NCBI RefSeq assembly: GCF_002441695.1
Contig: NZ_JXJW01000011.1
Location: 24,277 to 88,276, forward strand
Direction: 5' to 3'
Source: Pseudolactococcus piscium
GTDB lineage: Bacteria; Bacillota; Bacilli; Lactobacillales; Streptococcaceae
Length of the DNA stretch: 64,000 bases
Both the position numbers and the translations under genes were made by a program. Of this stretch, positions 38,617 to 48,435 are shown piece by piece (positions within the stretch are counted from its first letter, which is position 1; each line of letters begins with the position of its first letter). Under the pieces are notes generated by a model. The model was not told where the DNA came from. It was given only the letters and a program-made list of their open reading frames with translations, and ran no database searches.

Positions 38617-39332
38617 CACCAGAAGCCTTTTATAGCGAACTAGAACAATTTGATATTTACTTAACTGATACACAAAAAGAACAATTTGAAACTTATTTTA
38701 ATTTTTTGGTAACTGAAAACGAAAAAATTAATTTGACTGCTATCACTGAAAAACAAGACGTCTACCTCAAGCACTTTTATGATTCTATCGCACCACTTTT
38801 ATATAACGTAATTGATAATACGTCACTCAAATTATTAGATATTGGTGCTGGTGCTGGCTTTCCAAGTTTTCCGATGAAGATTATCTTTCCTGAGTTAAAG
38901 GTAACCATCATTGACTCCTTAAATAAGCGGATTAAATTTTTAGAAGCCCTATCTGATAAACTGAACTTCGATACAGCTACAATTACCTTATTACATGGAC
39001 GAGCTGAAGATTTTGGACAAGATCCTATTTATAGAGGCCAGTTTGACTATGTTACTGCTCGCGCAGTAGCACGCTTGAATGTCTTGTCAGAATTAACCTT
39101 ACCTTTTTTGAAAAAGAATGGCAAGCTGCTATCACTCAAAGCAAGTCAGATGCTAGATGAGATGACGCAAGCCAAACATGCCATTGCTATTTTAGGTGGC
39201 AAATTAGGCACACCTCTAGATTATACCTTACCAAATGGTGATGAACGCCATCTAGTGATGATCGAGAAGAAAAAGGAAACACCAAAGAGATTCCCGCGTA
39301 AAGCAGGCACACCCAATAAAAAGCCACTTTAA
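38613..39332 (+). CDS. rsmG: 16S rRNA (guanine527-N7)-methyltransferase
   Basis: 239 aa: [15 protein letters not shown] motif [32 protein letters not shown], and [14 protein letters not shown]. It methylates G527 of 16S rRNA; loss gives low-level streptomycin resistance. It overlaps dmkB by 4 bp; the link to quinone genes is positional only. Confidence 0.95.
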   Translation: MTPEAFYSELEQFDIYLTDTQKEQFETYFNFLVTENEKINLTAITEKQDVYLKHFYDSIAPLLYNVIDNTSLKLLDIGAGAGFPSFPMKIIFPELKVTIIDSLNKRIKFLEALSDKLNFDTATITLLHGRAEDFGQDPIYRGQFDYVTARAVARLNVLSELTLPFLKKNGKLLSLKASQMLDEMTQAKHAIAILGGKLGTPLDYTLPNGDERHLVMIEKKKETPKRFPRKAGTPNKKPL

Positions 39333-39458
39333 ACCGTTTACTAGATAATCAATAAACAGATTATATCGTTAGACGGATACGATTAGAAGTAAAATAAATA
39401 TATCTTTCAAAAATGTAAGTTATATTTTATTGTTTTTAATACATTTTTAATTTCTCTT

Positions 39459-39468
39459 TTGCTATAAT
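39459..39468 (+). promoter_or_regulatory. dlt operon promoter
   Basis: TTGCTATAAT is an extended -10 element (TATAAT at 39463-39468) about 70 bp upstream of dltX; the -35 is weak. Confidence 0.6.
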
Positions 39469-39535
39469 ATAATAATCGTGATCAAAACCGGCGTTTCACT
39501 ACCATTGAAACAGTTAAACCTAACAGGAGCTAAAC

Positions 39536-39694
39536 GTGATTCATTACATCTTAAACTTGCCGCAACAAAATAAGTGGCCTATCATCAAATTTATTTTACA
39601 AACTATCCTCTACTTCTTTATTTTTTTAGTCCTCCTCTACTTCTTCAGTTACACTGGCGTTGGACAAGGTAATTTTATCTATAATGAATTTTAA
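39536..39694 (+). CDS. dltX: DltX, small D-alanylation protein
   Basis: Read from GTG 39536 this gives 52 aa: [15 protein letters not shown], one membrane helix (about 18-40), and the C-terminal FIYNEF typical of DltX. AGGAG lies before the GTG. DltX is required for D-alanyl transfer to teichoic acids, receiving D-Ala at its C-terminal motif. It leads the dlt operon and overlaps nothing. Confidence 0.88.
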   Translation: MIHYILNLPQQNKWPIIKFILQTILYFFIFLVLLYFFSYTGVGQGNFIYNEF

Positions 39695-39716
39695 TCGCAC
39701 AGAAAGAAGAACAGAC

Positions 39717-41258
39717 ATGCCCGTTTTAGACTTTATTGCTACACTTGATCATTATGCACTTACGCAACCTCAAAATCCTGTTTATGATATGTTAGGTAAA
39801 CAAAATACCTATGCCCAACTCAAACAAGATTCCGACAGTCTTGCTGCTTATATTGATAGCTTGAACTTACCTGCTAAGAGCCCAGTTATGGTATTTGGTG
39901 GACAAGACTATGAGATGCTTGTTGCTTTCGTTGCCTTATCAAAATCAGGACACGCTTATATTCCAGTAGATGTCAATTCAACGACTGAACGTATCACCTC
40001 AATCGTCACAATTGCAGCACCAAGTGCAATCATTGCTGTACAACACCTGCCGATCGCTATCTCAGACTTACCTATCATTAGTTCAGACGATTTGACAGAT
40101 GTTATCTCACAAGCTACAGCTTATGAGATGACACATGCTGTAGCCGGTGATGATACCTATTACATCATCTTCACTTCAGGGACGACAGGGCAACCAAAAG
40201 GCGTTCAAATTTCTCATGATAATCTCCGATCTTTTGTCAACTGGGTTTTGACATCTAGTGAATTTGATTTACCATCGGGTGCTAAGATACTATCCCAAGC
40301 GCCTTATTCCTTTGACTTGTCAGTCATGTCTTGGGCACCTGCTTTAGCAGTAGGTGGTTGCTTATATGCACTTCCTAAAGAAAAAACAGAGAATTTTAAA
40401 GATTTGTTTGCTATCTTACCTCAAATGCCAGTTCAAGTATGGGTTTCTACCCCTTCTTTTGCTGACATGGTGCTGTTATCAGATGACTTTTCAAGCGATA
40501 AAATGCCAGACCTATCACATTTTTATTTTTGTGGTGAAGAGTTAACTGTTGGTACTGCAAGCAAATTACGCCAGAGATTCCCAGATGCTAGTATTATCAA
40601 TTCATTTGGGCCTACTGAGAGCACTGTCGCTTTTTCAGCCGTTGCGATTTCAGACGAGATGATTGAAAAAGCTGACCGTCTGCCAATTGGGTATATCAAA
40701 GCCGATTCACCAACCTTTATCATTAACGACGCGGGGGATATCCTAGAACCTGATATGCCTGGTGAGATTATCGTCACAGGACCTGCTGTTTCAAAAGGCT
40801 ACATTAATAATCCAGAAAAAACTGCCCAATCGTTCTTTGAATTAAATGGTGCACCAGCTTATCATACAGGTGATTTAGGGTCTCTAGATGCTGATGGCAT
40901 GTTACATTATCAGGGCCGAATCGATTTTCAAATCAAGTTTAACGGTTACAGTATAGAGCTTGAAGAGGTGGCACATGTTTTAAACTTATCTCAATATGTA
41001 GAAGCTGCTGTTGCTGTCCCACGCTATAATGTGCAACACAAAGTCCAGCAATTACTTGCTTTTGTCGTTGCTAAACCAGGTGTCAAAGCGCAATTTGACA
41101 AAGAGTTAGCCTTAACAAAAGCGATTAAAACTGAACTTGTGGACGAGATGATGTCTTACATGATGCCATCAAGATTTATTTATAGGGAGTCGCTGCCAAT
41201 TACACCAAATGGTAAAATTGATATCAAAGCGCTAATAACTGAGGTGAACACCCGATGA
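39717..41258 (+). CDS. dltA: D-alanine-D-alanyl carrier protein ligase
   Basis: 513 aa adenylation enzyme from ATG 39717: [18 protein letters not shown] (P-loop-like A3), [28 protein letters not shown], and C-terminal Lys in TPNGKID. It activates D-Ala and loads DltC. Upstream in-frame ATGs exist but lie inside dltX and lack a ribosome-binding site. It overlaps dltB by 4 bp. Confidence 0.95.
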   Translation: MPVLDFIATLDHYALTQPQNPVYDMLGKQNTYAQLKQDSDSLAAYIDSLNLPAKSPVMVFGGQDYEMLVAFVALSKSGHAYIPVDVNSTTERITSIVTIAAPSAIIAVQHLPIAISDLPIISSDDLTDVISQATAYEMTHAVAGDDTYYIIFTSGTTGQPKGVQISHDNLRSFVNWVLTSSEFDLPSGAKILSQAPYSFDLSVMSWAPALAVGGCLYALPKEKTENFKDLFAILPQMPVQVWVSTPSFADMVLLSDDFSSDKMPDLSHFYFCGEELTVGTASKLRQRFPDASIINSFGPTESTVAFSAVAISDEMIEKADRLPIGYIKADSPTFIINDAGDILEPDMPGEIIVTGPAVSKGYINNPEKTAQSFFELNGAPAYHTGDLGSLDADGMLHYQGRIDFQIKFNGYSIELEEVAHVLNLSQYVEAAVAVPRYNVQHKVQQLLAFVVAKPGVKAQFDKELALTKAIKTELVDEMMSYMMPSRFIYRESLPITPNGKIDIKALITEVNTR

Positions 41259-42517
41259 GTTCATTTTTACAGTCCTTGCCTAACTGGCAACCTTATGGGA
41301 CACCTCATTATTTTTCAATCTTATTACTAGCACTGCTACCGATCGTGATTGCTATATTTTTAGGTAAAAGACTCCCAATCTATGAAGAGCTTGTCTCAAT
41401 TGGATTCATTAGCTTGATGTTCGGAGGTACGCATTACAAGCAATTCTTTGCTCTAATTGGCTATCTAGTCTGGCAATCCTTAGTTGTCTTTTCCTACCAG
41501 ACCTACCGTAAAAAATATGATCATCATTTGGTCTTCTACTTCAGTGTCTTACTTGCTGCACTTCCGCTGATTGTGGTTAAAGTAACTCCTACGATACTCG
41601 GCAGTAATTCTTTACTTGGTTTCCTAGGTATTTCATATCTTACTTTTAAGACTGTTGCTATGGTCATGGAGATGAGAGATGGTGAGTTAACCGATGTTAC
41701 TTTGTGGCCATTTATACGATTTATGATTTTCCTCCCTACCATTTCGTCGGGACCTATAGACCGCTATCGTCGGTTCCAACAAGATTATCTTAAGGTGCCA
41801 ACTCGTGATGACTATCTGAGCATGCTTGAAAAGGCTGTTTGGTATATCATGCTCGGTGCCCTATATAAGTTCATCATATCCCATATGTTAGTCACTTATG
41901 TTATTCCACCTATCAAGTTAGCTGCACTGGCTACTGGTGGGTTAATGAATTGGCACACAGTTTTATACATGTATGCTTGGGGATTTGACCTATTCTTTGA
42001 CTTTGCTGGTTATTCCATGTTTGCTGTCGGTATCTCTTATATCATGGGGATCAAAACACCAATCAACTTTAATAAGCCGTTCCTAGCAAGAGACTTAAAA
42101 GATTTTTGGAACCGTTGGCATATGTCCCTTAGTTTCTGGTTTAGAGACTTTGTCTTCATGAGATTAGTTTATACCATGATGAAACGTAAAGTCTTTAAAA
42201 ATAGAAACACCACCTCAAGTGTCGCTTATTTGCTTAATATGACACTGATGGGCTTCTGGCATGGCTTACATTGGTACTATATTGTTTATGGTATCTTCCA
42301 TGGTGTTGGCTTAATCATTAATGATTGGTGGGTTCGCAAGAAAAAAACAATCAATAAAAAAAGAAAACAAGCTGGACAACAGCCCCTTGTCGATAATAAA
42401 TGGACACATGGGATTGGCATTTTCATCACATTCCATGTTGTCATGCTGAGTTTGTTAATCTTTTCAGGTTTTCTAGACACACTCTGGTTTCATAATTTTA
42501 TCCGTCAACCCAAATAA
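41255..42517 (+). CDS. dltB: D-alanine transfer protein DltB (MBOAT)
   Basis: 420 aa membrane-bound O-acyltransferase with many helices. [26 protein letters not shown] and the catalytic His in [18 protein letters not shown] are MBOAT hallmarks. It passes D-Ala from DltC across the membrane with DltX. A 134-bp gap with two hairpins follows before dltC. Confidence 0.95.
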   Translation: MSSFLQSLPNWQPYGTPHYFSILLLALLPIVIAIFLGKRLPIYEELVSIGFISLMFGGTHYKQFFALIGYLVWQSLVVFSYQTYRKKYDHHLVFYFSVLLAALPLIVVKVTPTILGSNSLLGFLGISYLTFKTVAMVMEMRDGELTDVTLWPFIRFMIFLPTISSGPIDRYRRFQQDYLKVPTRDDYLSMLEKAVWYIMLGALYKFIISHMLVTYVIPPIKLAALATGGLMNWHTVLYMYAWGFDLFFDFAGYSMFAVGISYIMGIKTPINFNKPFLARDLKDFWNRWHMSLSFWFRDFVFMRLVYTMMKRKVFKNRNTTSSVAYLLNMTLMGFWHGLHWYYIVYGIFHGVGLIINDWWVRKKKTINKKRKQAGQQPLVDNKWTHGIGIFITFHVVMLSLLIFSGFLDTLWFHNFIRQPK

Positions 42518-42533
42518 CCTGATTTAAATTAAC

Positions 42534-42580
42534 TTAGCTTCTTAAGCTAATGACTCCCCTTTCCTGAGACCAGGAATTTT
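42534..42580 (+). terminator. Attenuator-like hairpins between dltB and dltC
   Basis: TTAGCTT/AAGCTAA (7 bp, 42534-42550) is followed by TTCCTG/CAGGAA (42561-42576, loop AGAC) and TTTT. The second has the form of a weak intrinsic terminator inside the operon, so it could lower dltCD relative to dltAB or respond to a signal. Confidence 0.5.
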
Positions 42581-42651
42581 ATTAGGATGCAATCTTATCC
42601 CATTTAAACCACTCAGAAACTTACTACTACATTTTACAGGAGAAATAAAAA

Positions 42652-42891
42652 ATGGACATTCAAACAACAGTAATTCAACTAATTGATACTTTATTTATGG
42701 AAGATATTTCAGATATGATGGATGAAGACCTCTTTGATGCTGGTGTTTTAGACTCAATGGGAACGGTAGAGCTAGTTATTGAACTAGAGACAACCTTCAA
42801 TATCAAAATCCCAGTATCAGATATGGGTCGTGATGACTGGAATACTGGTAATAAAATAGTCGAAGGTGTTAAGGAATTACAACATGCTTAA
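42652..42891 (+). CDS. dltC: D-alanyl carrier protein
   Basis: 79-aa acyl-carrier fold with the phosphopantetheine Ser35 in [13 protein letters not shown]. It carries D-Ala from DltA to DltB. AGGAG precedes ATG 42652. It overlaps dltD by 8 bp. Confidence 0.96.
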   Translation: MDIQTTVIQLIDTLFMEDISDMMDEDLFDAGVLDSMGTVELVIELETTFNIKIPVSDMGRDDWNTGNKIVEGVKELQHA

Positions 42892-44137
42892 GCGTCTCTG
42901 GTTTATTTTTGGTCCAATTCTTATCTCTATGCTGCTACTTGCTGCTTTCCTATTATTTGCGCCTGATAAAACAACTCATCGCTTGTATGACGAAAAACGT
43001 GCCGCTACTGCATTAACACCGATTGTATTCAAAAATGCTTCTTTAAAAAAAGAGGCACTTTCAGATCCAGATCATCGTTTTGTCCCCTTTTTCGGATCAA
43101 GTGAATGGAAACGACTGGATGAAATGCACCCATCTGTTTTATCTCAAGCCTATAATCGAAACTACACGCCGTTTTTGTTAGGCTTAAAAGGTGCTGAATC
43201 ACTAACACATTACTTCGGCATGCAACAAATTAAGCCTGAGCTAAATAACAAACAAGCCGTTTTTGTTATTTCTCCCCAATGGTTCATCAAAAGAGGCCAA
43301 TCACCAGGGGCTTTCAATTTTTATTTTGCTAGTGACCAAGGCTATCGTTTTTTAGAAGGTGCTAAAAATACAGCTGCTGATAAGTATGCGGCCAAACGTT
43401 TTCTAAAAATGGCACCTACTAGTTCCCTCAGCAGATTTATGGAAAAAATAGCTGAGGGAAAACCACTCAGCCAAATCGATAAGTGGCAAATTAATGTACA
43501 AAAGAAACTCGCCGTTCATGAAGATAATCTATTTGCAGGGCTTCAGTTTGGAGATAATTTTAAAAATGTCGTAAAACCACGTGCCAAGCTACTCCCTCAG
43601 CCTTACAATCTAGAAGCGCTTCAATCACAAGCAAATCAACTAGGTAAACTAAACACAAATAATAACCAGTTTGGTATTCTCAACAGTTTTTATACCAGTC
43701 AGATTAGGGATACACTCTCTAAACTACAAAATGCACAACGAACATTTTCTTATGTTAAATCACCAGAATATAACGATCTCCAATTGGTGCTAACTGAATT
43801 CGCTAAACAGAAAACTGATGTCATATTTGTCATCCCACCTATTAACGGAAAATGGCAAAGTTATACTGGACTAAGTGAGGAAATGTACCAAACATCAGTT
43901 GATAAGATCCGTTATCAGCTATCTTCACAAGGCTTTCATCATGTTGCTGATTTATCCAAAAAAGGAAATGAACCCTATTTCATGCAGGATACCATCCACC
44001 TTGGTTGGAATGGCTGGTTAGCCTTTGATCATCATGTTGACAAATTTTTAACAACAAAACAAAAAACACCAACTTATAAGCTGAATGATTACTTCTTTAG
44101 TCCTGAATGGGCAAATGCAACTGAAGTAAACAAGTAA
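42884..44137 (+). CDS. dltD: D-alanyl-lipoteichoic acid biosynthesis protein DltD
   Basis: 417 aa with an N-terminal membrane helix (about 4-23) and an SGNH-like esterase-fold domain: FFGSSEWKR (Ser), [21 protein letters not shown] (Asp and His). It acts outside the membrane in D-alanine transfer to teichoic acid. ATG 42884 with AAGGA upstream. Confidence 0.94.
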   Translation: MLKRLWFIFGPILISMLLLAAFLLFAPDKTTHRLYDEKRAATALTPIVFKNASLKKEALSDPDHRFVPFFGSSEWKRLDEMHPSVLSQAYNRNYTPFLLGLKGAESLTHYFGMQQIKPELNNKQAVFVISPQWFIKRGQSPGAFNFYFASDQGYRFLEGAKNTAADKYAAKRFLKMAPTSSLSRFMEKIAEGKPLSQIDKWQINVQKKLAVHEDNLFAGLQFGDNFKNVVKPRAKLLPQPYNLEALQSQANQLGKLNTNNNQFGILNSFYTSQIRDTLSKLQNAQRTFSYVKSPEYNDLQLVLTEFAKQKTDVIFVIPPINGKWQSYTGLSEEMYQTSVDKIRYQLSSQGFHHVADLSKKGNEPYFMQDTIHLGWNGWLAFDHHVDKFLTTKQKTPTYKLNDYFFSPEWANATEVNK

Positions 44138-44167
44138 ACTAGTGACCTATCTATTTATCAAAATCAT

Positions 44168-44193
44168 AACGCCAGATGCCCTTTCTGAGCGTT
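44168..44193 (+). terminator. Terminator of dltXABCD
   Basis: AACGC-CAGA pairs with TCTG-A-GCGTT and is followed by T-rich sequence, 30 bp past dltD. Confidence 0.65.
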
Positions 44194-44258
44194 TTTGATT
44201 ACATTCAAATGATATGTTGCAAGGTGTATATAAGTGTCAACTCACTCTATCAGATAAA

Positions 44259-44296
44259 AAACCTCCACACCTATCATTTCTAGGTTGTGGAGGTTT
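44259..44296 (-). terminator. Terminator of purH
   Basis: A 14-bp stem (AAACCTCCACAACCT with AGGTGTGGAGGTTT, one bulge) is followed by T-run on the minus strand. Confidence 0.85.
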
Positions 44297-44350
44297 AATA
44301 TGTTAGTGACGCATTGTATGACTACTGTTACGAGACAGCCCGTTCACGTA

Positions 44351-45895
44351 TCAATGTCTGAAGTGACGCGCACCAGTGAAGACCATGGCGATACCATGCT
44401 TATTTGCCTCATCAATTGCATCCTGGTCACGAACTGAGCCACCAGGTTGGATAATGGCTTTGATACCAGCTTTTGCGATTTCCTCTACATTATCTGAAAA
44501 TGGGAAGAAAGCATCTGATGCTAGTACTGCTTCTTCGAGTCGATCTGCTGCTTGCTCAATCGCAATTTTAACAGATGCAACGCGATTTGTTTGTCCAGGA
44601 CCTACACCTAGCGTTTGGTGATCATTTGTGATGATGATCCCATTTGACTTGACATATTTGACTGAACGCCAAGCAAACTCTAAGGCAGCTACTTCTTTTT
44701 CACTGGGTTTGCGGTCAGTTACGATATCCCATGTATCACGTAACTCAACAGTCGTATCTTGATTTTGCACTAGTAAGCCACCAAGAACACCTGTCAACTC
44801 TTTTGGTAATTCTGATGCAGCTTGTTGCGCAAAATCGAGCGCTAAGATTCTTAGGTTTTTCTTTTTAGTCGTTAACACCGCTAAGGCTTCCTCAGAATAG
44901 CTTGGTGCTATGATGATTTCAAGGAAGATATCATGCATTTTTTTAGCAGTTTCGACGTCTACTTCTCGGTTTGAGACAACAATCCCACCAAATATTGAAA
45001 CTGGATCAGATGCGTAGGCATAATCCCAAGCTTTTTCAATCGTATCAGCACTACCGATTCCACAAGGATTCATATGTTTTAAGGCAACAATAGTTGGCGC
45101 AGTAAAATCACGAATAATGCGAATCGCTGCATCAGCATCTCGAATGTTATTAAAGGATAGCTCCTTACCATTCAATTGTTTTGCTGCTGCAATTGAATAA
45201 GGGACTGGTAATGCTGTTTCATAAAAATCAGCATCTTGTTGTGGATTCTCCCCATAACGCATGGCTTGCTTAAGGTCATAGGTCACTGTTAGTTTTTCTG
45301 GTTTATCGACACCAACTTGTGCGGTAAAGTATTCAGCGATCAAAGCATCATATGCAGCCGTATGACGAAATACTTTGGCAGCCAGTTTTTGACGTGTTTC
45401 ATAACTAGTATCGCCATGTTCAGAGAACGCGTCCAAGACTAAAGCATAGTCAGCAGGATCTACCACTACTGTTACACTTGCATGATTTTTGGCAGCAGAA
45501 CGTAGCATAGATGGTCCACCAATATCGATGTTTTCTACAGCATCAGCATAGGTTACATCAGGCTTTATGATCGTTTCCTTAAATGGATAAAGGTTGACGA
45601 CAACTAAATCAATCGGTAGGATATCGTGCGCTTTCATAGCAGAAACATGGCTGTCAAGATCACGTCGTGCTAAGAGACCACCATGAATCTTAGGATGCAA
45701 GGTCTTAACGCGGCCATCCATCATTTCAGGAAAATCAGTCACATCATCGATCGCAATGGTCGCAACACCAGCAGTGTCTAATGCTGTCTTAGTGCCACCA
45801 GTAGAAATAATCTCCCACCCTAATTCTTGTAATGTCGTAGCAAATGCTACAATACCTGCTTTATCGCTCACACTAATTAACGCTCGTCTAGTCAC
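44351..45895 (-). CDS. purH: Bifunctional AICAR transformylase/IMP cyclohydrolase
   Basis: 514 aa: N-terminal MGS-like IMP cyclohydrolase ([25 protein letters not shown]) and C-terminal AICAR transformylase ([42 protein letters not shown]). It does the last two steps of IMP synthesis. Single gene here, with a perfect PurBox at 45996-46008. Confidence 0.97.
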   Translation of the reverse strand: MTRRALISVSDKAGIVAFATTLQELGWEIISTGGTKTALDTAGVATIAIDDVTDFPEMMDGRVKTLHPKIHGGLLARRDLDSHVSAMKAHDILPIDLVVVNLYPFKETIIKPDVTYADAVENIDIGGPSMLRSAAKNHASVTVVVDPADYALVLDAFSEHGDTSYETRQKLAAKVFRHTAAYDALIAEYFTAQVGVDKPEKLTVTYDLKQAMRYGENPQQDADFYETALPVPYSIAAAKQLNGKELSFNNIRDADAAIRIIRDFTAPTIVALKHMNPCGIGSADTIEKAWDYAYASDPVSIFGGIVVSNREVDVETAKKMHDIFLEIIIAPSYSEEALAVLTTKKKNLRILALDFAQQAASELPKELTGVLGGLLVQNQDTTVELRDTWDIVTDRKPSEKEVAALEFAWRSVKYVKSNGIIITNDHQTLGVGPGQTNRVASVKIAIEQAADRLEEAVLASDAFFPFSDNVEEIAKAGIKAIIQPGGSVRDQDAIDEANKHGIAMVFTGARHFRH

Positions 45896-45995
45896 CTTAT
45901 TCTCCTTTTTTATAAAAACAGTTGATAGTTCAATTTTAAGCGTTTTTTATCATTTTATATATAGAAAAACGTATATCTTGTAGAAACATACGTTT

Positions 45996-46008
45996 ATTGT
46001 TCGGTATT
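45996..46008 (-). promoter_or_regulatory. PurBox for PurR activation of purH
   Basis: AATACCGAACAAT matches the lactococcal PurBox consensus AWWWCCGAACWWT at every position, about 100 bp upstream of the purH ATG, in the same orientation. Confidence 0.8.
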
Positions 46009-46156
46009 TGCTGTTTCTTGATAAGTTGAATCCTATATGATGCTAGGAAATTTAAAGGGTTGGAAACAAGTATAGGAGCTTTATATTAGGCTATCAATAT
46101 GCTGATCTTTCATGTATATCCATCATTTAGTTATTTCTCAATATTCTTTAGAAAAA

Positions 46157-46201
46157 ATTAAAAACCTCCAAATAATATTCGATTATTTGGAGGTTTTTAA
46201 T
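46157..46201 (+). repeat. 45-bp perfect palindrome masking the TIR gene ribosome-binding site
   Basis: Two 20-bp arms flank a 5-bp centre ATTCG. The right arm contains the GGAGG ribosome-binding site (46189-46193) and ends in the ATG, so in RNA the site is paired. It also has the form of an intrinsic terminator with a T-run. The left arm has an exact direct copy at 48334-48353. Confidence 0.9.
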
Positions 46202-46206
46202 GTGCA
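46171..46206 (+). repeat. 36-bp inverted repeat, left copy (TIR gene leader)
   Basis: The 36 bases 46171-46206, covering leader, ribosome-binding site, ATG and second codon, are identical to the reverse complement of 48329-48364 in front of thsA. Together the copies bound the two-gene Thoeris cassette in inverted orientation, with the asymmetric centre ATTCG giving direction. Confidence 0.95.
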
Positions 46207-46928
46207 AAAATGATTTTTTTTTAAGTTATTCAAGAGATAGTTATTTAGAAGTTACAGAATCAATGATATCCTATTTAGAAACAAAAGGCTTTAATATATG
46301 GGTTGATCGTTATGATGTTCCGTTCGGAGTAGATGTGTATGATAATATAAAAAAAGTAATAACTGATGCAAAAGAATGGAATGGAGCAATAATCCTTTTT
46401 GACCCTACTTATTTTTCAAAAAATTGGTGCATACTTGAACTAGATGAGTTAATATTGAACAATATATCTATTTTACCTATTCTATGGAAGATTAAGAAAG
46501 AAGATTTTCCTGAATCATATAGAAATATTTTAAAGACAAATTATGCCAAAACAATTTACTCAATAGATGATTTACCAGAAATTATCAATGCCATCACATT
46601 ATTCTATGTTAAAACACCTAAGTATCTTCCTAAGTTAAATGGTCAAAGCATTGATATATTAAAGGATATGATGTATCAGGTTTGTATCAGTACTGATTTT
46701 TTTAATAAACTAATACTAACTTCAATATTGATTGAGTTCTTCATAACAAAGTCTAAACATGATACAAGTGCCTTACATTGGTTAAGTATTTCAAAAGCTA
46801 TTCTAGTAGATATACTGAGTAACTATTTTGAGACTAAATTAATGTCAACCTATAATATCAAATTTATAGATGCCATAAAAGATACAATTATAAAAAAATA
46901 CTCTTTTCTACATGAATATAATCGATAA
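46200..46928 (+). CDS. thsB: TIR-domain protein, ThsB-like (Thoeris defence)
   Basis: 242 aa. An N-terminal TIR domain (about 4-135): FFLSYSRDS, GFNIWVDRYDV, DNIKKVITDAKEW, and the catalytic Glu80 in SKNWCILELDEL; then a helical C-terminal part of about 100 aa. In Thoeris, ThsB TIR enzymes sense phage and make a cyclic ADP-ribose signal that activates ThsA. The neighbour is a clear ThsA, which supports this role. Unusually it faces thsA tail to tail (3' ends overlap 41 bp) and its ribosome-binding site sits in a strong hairpin. Very AT-rich, suggesting transfer. Confidence 0.82.
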   Translation: MCKNDFFLSYSRDSYLEVTESMISYLETKGFNIWVDRYDVPFGVDVYDNIKKVITDAKEWNGAIILFDPTYFSKNWCILELDELILNNISILPILWKIKKEDFPESYRNILKTNYAKTIYSIDDLPEIINAITLFYVKTPKYLPKLNGQSIDILKDMMYQVCISTDFFNKLILTSILIEFFITKSKHDTSALHWLSISKAILVDILSNYFETKLMSTYNIKFIDAIKDTIIKKYSFLHEYNR

Positions 46929-48333
46929 TACGGATAATCATATCAACCATTTTTTCAGTATCATTTTTGTCAATCGTTTCGAGTTCAGTAGCGAACTTTT
47001 TTAGGTATCCGTAATCTGAAATATTATGTTTGATTTCTTCGAAAATAACCCTTGATGCACCTTCTGTTTGTGGAATAGGTATAATATAATTTTTATTTTT
47101 TTTAGCTCTGTTAAATTCATTCATTACCCCTTTAGCTGGTATATAACTGGCGCCACCATCATAAGTTTGATTCCCAAAAATAAAGATAAATATGCCACTT
47201 TCTTCTAGGATACTTTCCTGATACTGTCTTTTAGTACTGTCATTAAGTAGTACCTCTAGATTACCTTCTGCATTTTTTATCCTAGGCATTTTATTCAGCT
47301 TAAAATAGTCTTCAACAACTAAATTATCTTCATTTATTTGTTCTAATACTCCCTTTGAAAATGCTGCTGTACCTTCAATCATAGCAGTAGCAACATGATA
47401 TCTTTTTTGAATCAATTTTTTGCCAAGTTCTGTTTGAAATTTATAAATTAGTTCATCAGTCCAACCATCAGGATTTTTTCTATTACTTCCTCCAACATGA
47501 ATATATCGCGTTTTATTTTTATTATATAAACATGCTAATATCTCGGGTAAATCAGTTTTATAGTCCTCGATCCAAATTGTTTTTATTCCAGCTCTTAGCC
47601 GGTCTTTAGATGCTAATTCTTTTTTCTTGTTTATATAACTCGATCCTTTACCAGAAGCTTTTGCTTCAATAAAATAATGACTCTGCATATTATCTTTAGT
47701 ATAGGTACTTAATGTTGCAAGCAAATTATTGAAATCAGGATCTTGAAAACTATAACCAAGAAAAAGAAACGTTTTATTTGTTAAATCTCCTAATAGAGAG
47801 TTAACAAAAAGTTGATGTGTTGTAGAATAATTTTGATAATCATCTCTAGTTATCACACAATTTTCAATATCTTCTTTATCTCCGTGAAATTTATATACTT
47901 TATCTGTATAACCTAGTTGATCTCTATAAAAATCCATATTTTTTCTTAATACAAGTGGCTTTCTCTCTCTTCTAATCAGATAATCTTCAATTTCTGAATC
48001 ATAATTAGTAGTCCAGTATGTATGAATAGGTAATTTTGTCAATGTAGTTAGGGTTTTATTATCAAGAGGCTGTTTTTTTAACTCTTTTTCAATGATACTA
48101 AATAGAGGACGCTTGTTCTGTTCTTGATTCACAAAGTATTGAGCGAGAGTAATCAAATCATCTTCTTTTTCAATTTTCAATGATAACTCTTCAGCTGCTG
48201 GTCTTAATAATTCACTCCAGTTTGCAAAGCCAGAAGACATAGAAGTTCCAGCACCACAAAAAATAGCTGCACTGTTGTTATAAATAGCTTCTTCAAACTT
48301 AACTAGAAATGAATTTATATTTTTTTTATGCAC
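46888..48333 (-). CDS. thsA: ThsA, SIR2-SLOG NADase effector (Thoeris defence)
   Basis: 481 aa from GTG 48333. The SIR2 domain (about 1-280) has AAIFCGAGTSMSSGFANW, LPIHTYWTTNYD (catalytic Asn109), KFHGD (His149) and FLGYSFQDPDF; these match B. cereus ThsA Asn112/His152 at nearly the same positions. The C-terminal SLOG domain (about 285-480: YIHVGGSNRKN, FIFGNQTYDGG, IPAKGVMNEF) binds the TIR-made nucleotide signal. Once activated ThsA depletes NAD and the cell dies before phage release. The ATG of the shared leader is out of frame; the in-frame GTG lies 8 bp after GGAGG. Confidence 0.92.
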   Translation of the reverse strand: MHKKNINSFLVKFEEAIYNNSAAIFCGAGTSMSSGFANWSELLRPAAEELSLKIEKEDDLITLAQYFVNQEQNKRPLFSIIEKELKKQPLDNKTLTTLTKLPIHTYWTTNYDSEIEDYLIRRERKPLVLRKNMDFYRDQLGYTDKVYKFHGDKEDIENCVITRDDYQNYSTTHQLFVNSLLGDLTNKTFLFLGYSFQDPDFNNLLATLSTYTKDNMQSHYFIEAKASGKGSSYINKKKELASKDRLRAGIKTIWIEDYKTDLPEILACLYNKNKTRYIHVGGSNRKNPDGWTDELIYKFQTELGKKLIQKRYHVATAMIEGTAAFSKGVLEQINEDNLVVEDYFKLNKMPRIKNAEGNLEVLLNDSTKRQYQESILEESGIFIFIFGNQTYDGGASYIPAKGVMNEFNRAKKNKNYIIPIPQTEGASRVIFEEIKHNISDYGYLKKFATELETIDKNDTEKMVDMIIRIIDYIHVEKSIFL

Positions 48334-48364
48334 ATTAAAAACCTCCAAATAATCGAATATTATT
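48329..48364 (-). repeat. 36-bp inverted repeat, right copy (thsA leader)
   Basis: Reverse complement of 46171-46206, covering the thsA leader and start. Unlike the left copy, the outer flank does not complete the palindrome (only 6 bases pair), so the thsA ribosome-binding site stays open. Confidence 0.95.
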
Positions 48365-48372
48365 GTATGATT

Positions 48373-48381
48373 ATTATACCA
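48373..48381 (-). promoter_or_regulatory. Promoter of thsA, outside the inverted repeat
   Basis: TGGTATAAT on the minus strand (TATAAT at 48373-48378) is an extended -10 element about 40 bp before the thsA start, just outside the repeat. If the cassette inverted, this promoter would face the TIR gene. Confidence 0.6.
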
Positions 48382-48435
48382 TAAAATTACATTTTCTGTT
48401 TATTTTAATTAAATTAGAATTGAGAAAGAGAACTT

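Noticed and set aside
46157..46201. Hairpin before the TIR gene as an ordinary terminator of an upstream gene
   Set aside because: No plus-strand gene lies upstream (purH is on the other strand) and the arm copies match the thsA leader, so it belongs to the cassette.
46888..48333. SIR2 protein as a metabolic sirtuin deacetylase
   Set aside because: The C-terminal SLOG domain, the ThsA-like catalytic spacing and the adjacent TIR gene fit Thoeris much better.
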